NCBI GenBank assembly: GCA_007120575.1
Contig: SKNJ01000102.1
Span: forward strand, 1 to 7,955
DNA length: 7,955 nucleotides
Source: Thioalkalivibrio sp.
GTDB lineage: Bacteria > Pseudomonadota > Gammaproteobacteria > Ectothiorhodospirales > Ectothiorhodospiraceae
Reading direction: 5' to 3'
Shown: positions 1 to 4,961 of the stretch, piece by piece
Position numbering within the stretch: the first letter of the stretch is position 1
Layout: every line of letters begins with the position of its first letter
Translations under genes and position numbers: made by a program
The notes under the pieces: model-generated
The model's database searches: none
What the model was told of the DNA's origin: nothing
What the model saw: the letters and a program-made list of their open reading frames with translations, nothing else

Positions 1-1135
1 GGACGGCTGGAGCGTGCGGCCTCCCGCGCCGGCGCCAGTGCCGCCGCCAGCGAGAGCCCCACGCCAAGCGCCACCACGGCCACCAGCGCCAGCGGACGCG
101 GGGTCACCCCGGTCACCGCCACCACAAAGAAATGATCGGTGACGGTCTGTGCGACCTGCGCCACCAGCAGCTGTGCGAGCGCCACCCCGAACACCGCGCC
201 CAGCAGCGTGCCGATCAACCCGACCAGCCCGGCCTCCAGCAGTACCACCGCGAACACCGAACGCCGCCCCACCCCCACCAGGCGCAGGCTGGTCAGCACC
301 TCCCGGCGCCGCAGAACCGCGAAGGTCTGGGTGTTGTAGATCAGGAACGCCGCGATCAACAGGGCCAGCAGGCTCATCGCCACAAGGTTCACGCGGAACG
401 CCTGGGCCAGCTCGCGCGCGGCCTGATCACGGGCCTCCACCGGCACCAGTTCGAGCGATTCCGGCAGCGCCGCACGGAAGGCATCGACACGCGCATCGTC
501 CAGGCGTACATCAATGCGATCCAGGCGCCCGAGACGGCCGAGGAGGACCTGTGCGGTGGCAATATCGGTGACCCAGACCCGACCGCCGGCATCGCCCCCG
601 GGCGAGTCCTGATCACGTTCCGCCGCCGCATCCAGCAGCGTGACCTCGTACTCGCCGCCCGCTGCCCGCAGCGTCACGCCACCTGCCTGCCGTTCACCCG
701 AGGCCTGCAACCAGCCCGCCGGCGGCAACACACTGCCCGGCTCGGTCAGCAGCCGTTGCACCGGTGCATCGCCAATATCCGCCGCGGCTGACCGGAACGG
801 CCCCTCCGCCAGCGGATCCACCCCCAGCAGGTACACCGTGGCGCCATCGGGCAGGCGCGCCGAGCCTTCGACCACCGGCGCAGTCTCCCGCCACCCCGCC
901 AGGCGCAACGCGCGATAGTGGCCCTCGTCGAAGCCCGCGGCCGGCCCCAGTACCTGGTGGGTCGCGGCCCCGGCCACCTCGTCCATCGAGCGATCGAAGG
1001 CCCGCTGGGCCGACTGGTTGGCCAGATCCACCGCCAGCACCACGGTAATGCCGATGGTGACCCCCAGCAGGGCCAGCAGACGCTGCAGGGGCCGACGTCG
1101 CCAATCCCGGAACCAGGCACGCAACACCAGGGCCG

Positions 1136-1139
<4 letters not shown>
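1..1139 (-). CDS. ABC transporter permease, FtsX/MacB family (3' end outside window)
   Basis: Integral inner-membrane subunit that should pair with the ATPase encoded just upstream. I translated 379 uninterrupted codons from a GTG start. A basic N-terminus (RDWRRRP, residues 11-17) leads into a membrane helix at about 20-40. A large periplasmic MacB-core-like region follows to about 245, then three helices near 250-272, 297-322 and 348-370. The stretch YNTQTFAVLRRREVLTSLRL between helices 2 and 3 and the closing APAREAAR are typical of FtsX domains. The GTG overlaps the ATPase stop as GTGA, which suggests translational coupling. YbbP-type permeases carry two such modules in about 800 residues, so this is probably the first half of a longer protein; single-module proteins of about 400 residues also exist and the window cannot decide. 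Substrate unknown; lipid or lipoprotein traffic is only a family-level guess. Confidence 0.88.
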
Positions 1140-1864
<725 letters not shown>

Positions 1865-1869
1865 GCGCC

Positions 1870-1875
1870 ACCTCC
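1870..1875 (-). promoter_or_regulatory. Ribosome binding site of the ABC ATPase gene
   Basis: GGAGGT on the minus strand sits 5 nt before the GTG at 1864-1862 and lies in the 34-bp gap after the methyltransferase stop. It decides for the GTG over the in-frame ATG codons upstream, which lie inside the methyltransferase gene. Confidence 0.75.
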
Positions 1876-1898
1876 GACACAGCAGGCCCACATGGACC

Positions 1899-2498
1899 TC
1901 ACCACTCGTCCACCGGCCGATGCGCCAGGATCTGGACCACTGCTCCGCGCCCGGTATGCAGGCGCCCTTCGACCACATCCCGCTCGCGCTCGGTGGCGTG
2001 CTCGAACTCGAGGCCATCGAGTTCGGTGGTCAACTCGTCCAGGCGCATCATCAGGGCCTCGGTTGGCGGCCCTCCGGTTGCCAGCTCCAGCTGCGCCGGG
2101 GTATAGGCCTCCAGGATGAACACCCCACCGGGGCGCAGCCCCGCGACCACCTCGCGGTGCAGCCGCTGGCGGATCTCGGCCGGCAGGTGGCAGAAGATCG
2201 ACACGATCAGATCCCATGTCCCGGCCTCGATCGTATAGTCCGCGAGGTCGGCGACCAGCGTCTCGATCCGCACCGCGCGCGCCTCGGCCAGACGCGCGGC
2301 CTTCTGCAACCCCACTGCGGAATTGTCCACTGCCAGCACGTCGAATCCCTGCTCGGCCAGGAATACCGCATTGCGACCCTCACCTTCGGCGAGACACAGC
2401 GCACGCCCCGCCGGCACCCCGGCGATGGCATCACGCAGGAACTCGTTGGGTTCCTCGCCGTAAACAAACTCGTCAGTGTTGTACCGCTCATCCCACAT
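1899..2498 (-). CDS. Class I SAM-dependent methyltransferase (small, TehB-like fold)
   Basis: A cytoplasmic enzyme of 199 residues predicted to transfer a methyl group from S-adenosylmethionine. The N-terminus (MWDERY then FVYGEEPNEFL) is typical of a widespread family of short methyltransferases. Motif I is ALCLAEGEGRNA (33-44), the ribose-binding acidic residue is Asp58 in VLAVDNS, motif III is VADLADY (82-88), motif IV is DLIVSIFCHLP (96-106) and the post-IV segment is LRPGG (121-125). The C-terminus HTGRGAVVQILAHRP is also typical. The length matches TehB-like proteins of about 200 residues, but the acceptor is not predictable; small thiols, tellurite or metabolites are all possible. A purine-rich GGGAGGGG lies 7 nt before the ATG. 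The gene ends 34 bp before the ATPase gene on the same strand, so co-transcription is likely. No sign of truncation. Confidence 0.85.
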   Translation of the reverse strand: MWDERYNTDEFVYGEEPNEFLRDAIAGVPAGRALCLAEGEGRNAVFLAEQGFDVLAVDNSAVGLQKAARLAEARAVRIETLVADLADYTIEAGTWDLIVSIFCHLPAEIRQRLHREVVAGLRPGGVFILEAYTPAQLELATGGPPTEALMMRLDELTTELDGLEFEHATERERDVVEGRLHTGRGAVVQILAHRPVDEW

Positions 2499-2638
2499 GG
2501 TCTAGCCCCTCCCGGCCTGCCGAGGGAAACAGAATGCGTGCATTTCGGCTGGCGCACCACTCCGATTGACCGACAATTGCCGGTGCCCGGGGTTTCGCCT
2601 AATCTTGCGCGCCCCGGCCCGATCCAATTGCGAACCCC
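2499..2638. other. Divergent intergenic region
   Basis: This 140-bp gap separates the leftward methyltransferase-ABC unit from the rightward channel gene and must hold promoters for both. It is locally richer in A and T than its flanks near 2521-2580. CAATTGC occurs twice (2574-2580 and 2625-2631), 51 bp apart, which could be chance. I see no convincing promoter for the leftward unit and no coding sequence. Confidence 0.5.
2577..2605 (+). promoter_or_regulatory. Candidate sigma-70-like promoter for the channel gene
   Basis: TTGCCG (2577-2582) and TAATCT (2600-2605) are separated by 17 bp, the ideal spacing. They match the consensus at 4 of 6 and 3 of 6 positions, so this is weak. Transcription would start near 2612, leaving a leader of about 27 nt. 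A better -35 match, TTGACC (2566-2571), stands 28 bp from the same -10 and is too far away. Confidence 0.3.
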
Positions 2639-3481
2639 ATGAGTGACACCCCGAACCTGCGCGCCCGCCTCGAGCGCTTCATCGAGGCACAACGCACCCA
2701 GCGTTTCATTATCGCGCTGATCCTGCTGAATGCCGTGACCCTGGGTCTGGAGACCTCGGACACGGTGATGGCCTGGATGGGCCCGGTGATCGTCAGCGCC
2801 GACGTGATCATCCTGTCGATCTTCACCGCCGAGGTCCTGACCAAGCTGTTCGTCTACCGCCTGCGGTTCTGGCGCAACCCCTGGAACGTGTTCGACTTCT
2901 TCGTGGTCGGCATCGCCCTGATTCCAGCCGCCGGGCCCTTTTCGGTATTGCGCGTTCTGCGTCTGCTGCGCCTGGTCTCGATGGTGCCCAAGCTGCGATT
3001 CATCGTCGAGGCACTGTTGCGCGCGATCCCCGGCATCATCTCGATCATCGGCCTGCTGCTGCTGATCTTCTATGTCTTCGCGATCATCGCCACCGGCCTG
3101 TTCCGGGAATCACATCCGGAATGGTTCGGAACGCTCGGTGCCTCGATGTTTACCCTGTTCCAGATCATGACCCTGGAGAGCTGGTCAATGGGGATCGGCC
3201 GACCGGTCATGGAGGAACACCCCTGGGCCTGGGCATTCTTCGTACCGTTCATCCTGATCGCCACATTCACCGTGCTGAACCTGTTCATCGCGATCATTGT
3301 CGACGCCATGCAGCGCATGCACGACCGCGCCATGGAGATCGAACAGCAGATGATCCACGACAGTGTTCACGAAGAAAACCAGGCCCTGCATAGTGAAATC
3401 CAGGCGCTGCATCAGGAAACCGTCGCCCTGCAGGAACGCCTGGCCCGAATGCAGACCATCCTGGAGAAACGCCCTCGCTGA
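2639..3481 (+). CDS. Bacterial voltage-gated sodium channel (NaChBac/NavAb family)
   Basis: An inner-membrane protein of 280 residues expected to form a homotetrameric voltage-gated Na+ channel. S1 (22-38) ends in LNAVTLGLETS, S2 spans about 50-72 with Glu65, and S3 (83-97) contains FDFFVV with Asp86. S4 has Arg105, Arg108 and Arg111 at every third position. S5 is about 132-153, the pore helix is 167-179, and S6 about 196-224 ends in FIAIIVDAM. The selectivity filter TLESWSM (178-184) is the same as I recall for NavAb and NavMs. The C-terminal neck leads to a coiled coil (about 245-277) with Leu250, Leu257, Leu264 and Met271 seven apart, the known tetramerisation element. Length is normal for the family. 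S4 is one R-x-x repeat short. No Shine-Dalgarno precedes the ATG, but the start fits the N-terminus of relatives. Roles in motility, chemotaxis or pH response are proposed for relatives, not shown here. Confidence 0.95.
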   Translation: MSDTPNLRARLERFIEAQRTQRFIIALILLNAVTLGLETSDTVMAWMGPVIVSADVIILSIFTAEVLTKLFVYRLRFWRNPWNVFDFFVVGIALIPAAGPFSVLRVLRLLRLVSMVPKLRFIVEALLRAIPGIISIIGLLLLIFYVFAIIATGLFRESHPEWFGTLGASMFTLFQIMTLESWSMGIGRPVMEEHPWAWAFFVPFILIATFTVLNLFIAIIVDAMQRMHDRAMEIEQQMIHDSVHEENQALHSEIQALHQETVALQERLARMQTILEKRPR

Positions 3482-3496
3482 GCCAGCCCGTGCGGC

Positions 3497-3541
3497 GCCA
3501 CCCTGACTCCATTTCGGCGTCAGTGCGGGAATTCCGGTGGC
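3497..3541 (+). other. Inverted repeat after the channel gene, possible weak terminator
   Basis: GCCACCCTGAC (3497-3507) can pair with GTCAG (3519-3523) and, after a 12-nt bulge, with GGTGGC (3536-3541). It begins 15 bp after the channel stop codon, where a terminator would be expected, but no T-run follows, so it is not a classical intrinsic terminator. It could instead protect the 3' end of the channel mRNA. Confidence 0.3.
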
Positions 3542-3599
3542 CCCCGGTGGACCAAGGTCACAGGCCCCGCCGCCAGGCAAGTGCCAATCAGGGTGCAAG

Positions 3600-3672
3600 G
3601 ACCGCGCCCCGAACCGGAGCGACGAGTGTCTTCCCGGTCGGGCCCGGATTCAGACCGGGTTCAGCGGCGGTC
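3600..3672 (+). other. Potentially structured leader with nested stems
   Basis: GACCGC (3600-3605) is complementary to GCGGTC (3667-3672), enclosing a perfect 7-bp stem CCCGGTC (3633-3639) with GACCGGG (3653-3659) and a 13-nt loop. The inner loop contains GGATTC (3646-3651), complementary to GAATCC (3720-3725) next to the Shine-Dalgarno of the fusion-protein gene. In such GC-rich DNA short stems arise by chance, so the functional claim is tentative. Confidence 0.3.
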
Positions 3673-3680
3673 ATCACACT

Positions 3681-3705
3681 GGGCAAACATTAATCGGTGT
3701 TTCCC
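3681..3705 (+). promoter_or_regulatory. Inverted repeat upstream of the efflux operon (operator or RNA hairpin)
   Basis: GGG-C-AAACA (3681-3689) pairs with TGTTTCCC (3698-3705), giving 8 bp with one bulged C around the loop TTAATCGG. It is A/T-rich compared with everything around it and lies 12 bp before the Shine-Dalgarno. RND operons are commonly controlled by local repressors that bind inverted repeats at such positions, but no regulator gene is in the window, so the role is inferred from position only. Confidence 0.3.
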
Positions 3706-3716
3706 TAATCCCTCCG

Positions 3717-3721
3717 AAGGA
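3717..3721 (+). promoter_or_regulatory. Ribosome binding site of the membrane-fusion protein gene
   Basis: AAGGA lies 10 nt before the ATG at 3732 and decides for this start over the longer in-frame ATG at 3537. The chosen start puts a membrane anchor directly at the N-terminus, as expected. Confidence 0.6.
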
Positions 3722-3731
3722 ATCCACCCCC

Positions 3732-4961
3732 ATGCTCCGCCCGGCAACCCTGATCACCACGATCCTGTTTCTCCTGGCCGGGGGCATCCTCGCCTGGATG
3801 CTGCTGGGCCCGGAAAACGAAACCGCGCCGTCCGCTCGACTTGGCGGTGGCGAGACGCGCCCGGTCGCGGTCGCCGTTGCCCGCATCGAGGAACGCGACC
3901 TGGTTGAACGCCGGCGCTTCACCGGCAGCATCGAGGGGGCCGACCGGATCGAGATCACCCCCCGCGTGGGCGGGCGTGTGGCAAAGGTCTTCGTGAACCT
4001 GGGCGACCGCGTGGAATCCGGCGATCCCCTGTTGCAACTGGACACCGAGGAGTTTGAGCAGGACGTGGCACAGGCCGCGGCGGAACTGGAAGTGGCCGAG
4101 GCCAGCCTGGCCGAGGCCCTGGCCAGCCGCGATGCAACCCGGCGCGAACTGCAGCGCACCCGCGAGCTGCGCGACCAGGGCATCGCCTCGCGCTCGGAGC
4201 TCGAGGGCGCGGAAACCGAAGTGGCGCTGGCACAGACCCGCGTCGCCCTGGCCGAATCCCAGATCCGCCAGCGCCGCTCTGCGCTGCGTACCCGCGAGAT
4301 CCAGTTGAGCTACACCCGCATCGCCGCGGGCACGGACGACAGCACCCGCTGGGTCGCGGAGCGCCACGTCGATCCCGGCGCGGTCATCAGCGCCAGCGAG
4401 ACTGCCCTGGCCCTGGTCCGGCTACAGCCGGTGCGCGCTATCCTGGCGGTCACCGAGGCCGACTACGGCCGGCTGTCGCCCGGCCAGGCGGCCCGCGTCT
4501 ACACCGCCGCCTACCCGGACGCCGGCTTTGCCGGCACCATCGCCCGTATTGCCCCGGAGTTTCGCCCCGGCTCGCGTCAGGCACGGGTCGAGGTGGAGAT
4601 CCCCAACGAACGCAACCAGCTGCGCCCGGGTATGTTCGTCGAGGCTGCCATCACGCTGGGGCAGCGCGACGCTGCCCGCGCCATCCCGCGTGACGCGATC
4701 ATTCAGCGCGAGACGGGCCCCACCCTGTTCAGCGTGGACCGCAGCGGGGAGCGCCCACGAGCCCGGCGCCACCAGGCTGTCATCGGCGTTCGTGACGGCA
4801 ACTGGATCGAACTGCTGGAACCCGATCTGCCGCCGAGGGCCGAGGTCGTGATCCTCGGCCAGCATCTGCTCGCGGATGGTACCCCGCTGCGGCTGACCGA
4901 TCCGTACAACGTGCCGGGTGCGGACTTCGGCCCCGACACAAGCGGATCGGACACCCCGTGA
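3732..4961 (+). CDS. RND efflux periplasmic adaptor (HlyD/AcrA membrane-fusion protein)
   Basis: A periplasmic adaptor of 409 residues that should bridge the RND pump encoded next to it and an outer-membrane channel. The N-terminus carries one membrane helix (about 5-25). No cysteine lipobox is visible, so it is anchored by this helix rather than as a lipoprotein. Domains in order: first half of the lipoyl domain (about 70-104, VGGRVAKVFVNLGDRVESGDPL has the usual G-V-G-D-V-G pattern), a coiled-coil hairpin rich in Ala, Glu and Arg (106-190, with the turn near DQGIASRSELEGA), lipoyl return (191-224), beta-barrel (228-310, ending LRPGMFVEAAI) and membrane-proximal domain (about 316-390). The tail after 390 is acidic and low in complexity. 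Length is typical of AcrA/MexA. Its stop overlaps the pump GTG by 4 nt, so they form one operon. Substrate cannot be read from the sequence. Confidence 0.93.
   Translation: MLRPATLITTILFLLAGGILAWMLLGPENETAPSARLGGGETRPVAVAVARIEERDLVERRRFTGSIEGADRIEITPRVGGRVAKVFVNLGDRVESGDPLLQLDTEEFEQDVAQAAAELEVAEASLAEALASRDATRRELQRTRELRDQGIASRSELEGAETEVALAQTRVALAESQIRQRRSALRTREIQLSYTRIAAGTDDSTRWVAERHVDPGAVISASETALALVRLQPVRAILAVTEADYGRLSPGQAARVYTAAYPDAGFAGTIARIAPEFRPGSRQARVEVEIPNERNQLRPGMFVEAAITLGQRDAARAIPRDAIIQRETGPTLFSVDRSGERPRARRHQAVIGVRDGNWIELLEPDLPPRAEVVILGQHLLADGTPLRLTDPYNVPGADFGPDTSGSDTP

Larger units (their letters stand above)
3482..3731 (+). other. Intergenic region and leader of the RND efflux operon
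   Basis: A 250-bp gap between the channel stop and the fusion-protein ATG. It has no supported gene: the in-frame extension of the fusion-protein reading frame upstream to 3537 lacks a ribosome binding site and would place about 65 non-hydrophobic residues before the membrane anchor. It contains several inverted repeats, listed separately. CCGGTGG is directly repeated at 3534-3540 and 3544-3550. I compared it by eye with cobalamin and other common riboswitch cores and saw no match. Confidence 0.5.

Noticed and set aside
1865..2017. Longer ABC ATPase starting at the ATG at 2017
   Set aside because: The extension would overlap 119 bp of the methyltransferase gene in another frame and has no family similarity, while GGAGGT precedes the GTG at 1864.
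3680..3709. Possible promoter TGGGCA - 18 bp - CCTAAT before the adaptor gene
   Set aside because: Both boxes match only 4 of 6 and the implied start near 3716 would almost remove the Shine-Dalgarno context; the signal also coincides with the inverted repeat, which explains the A/T-rich bases.
3537..3731. N-terminal extension of the adaptor protein to an ATG at 3537
   Set aside because: No ribosome binding site there, the extra 65 residues resemble no signal, and the ATG at 3732 has AAGGA at a proper distance and starts directly with the membrane anchor.
3482..3731. Known riboswitch (cobalamin-like) in the leader, prompted by a GGGAATTCCGGTGG stretch
   Set aside because: The conserved cobalamin core and B12 box are not present on either strand by eye.
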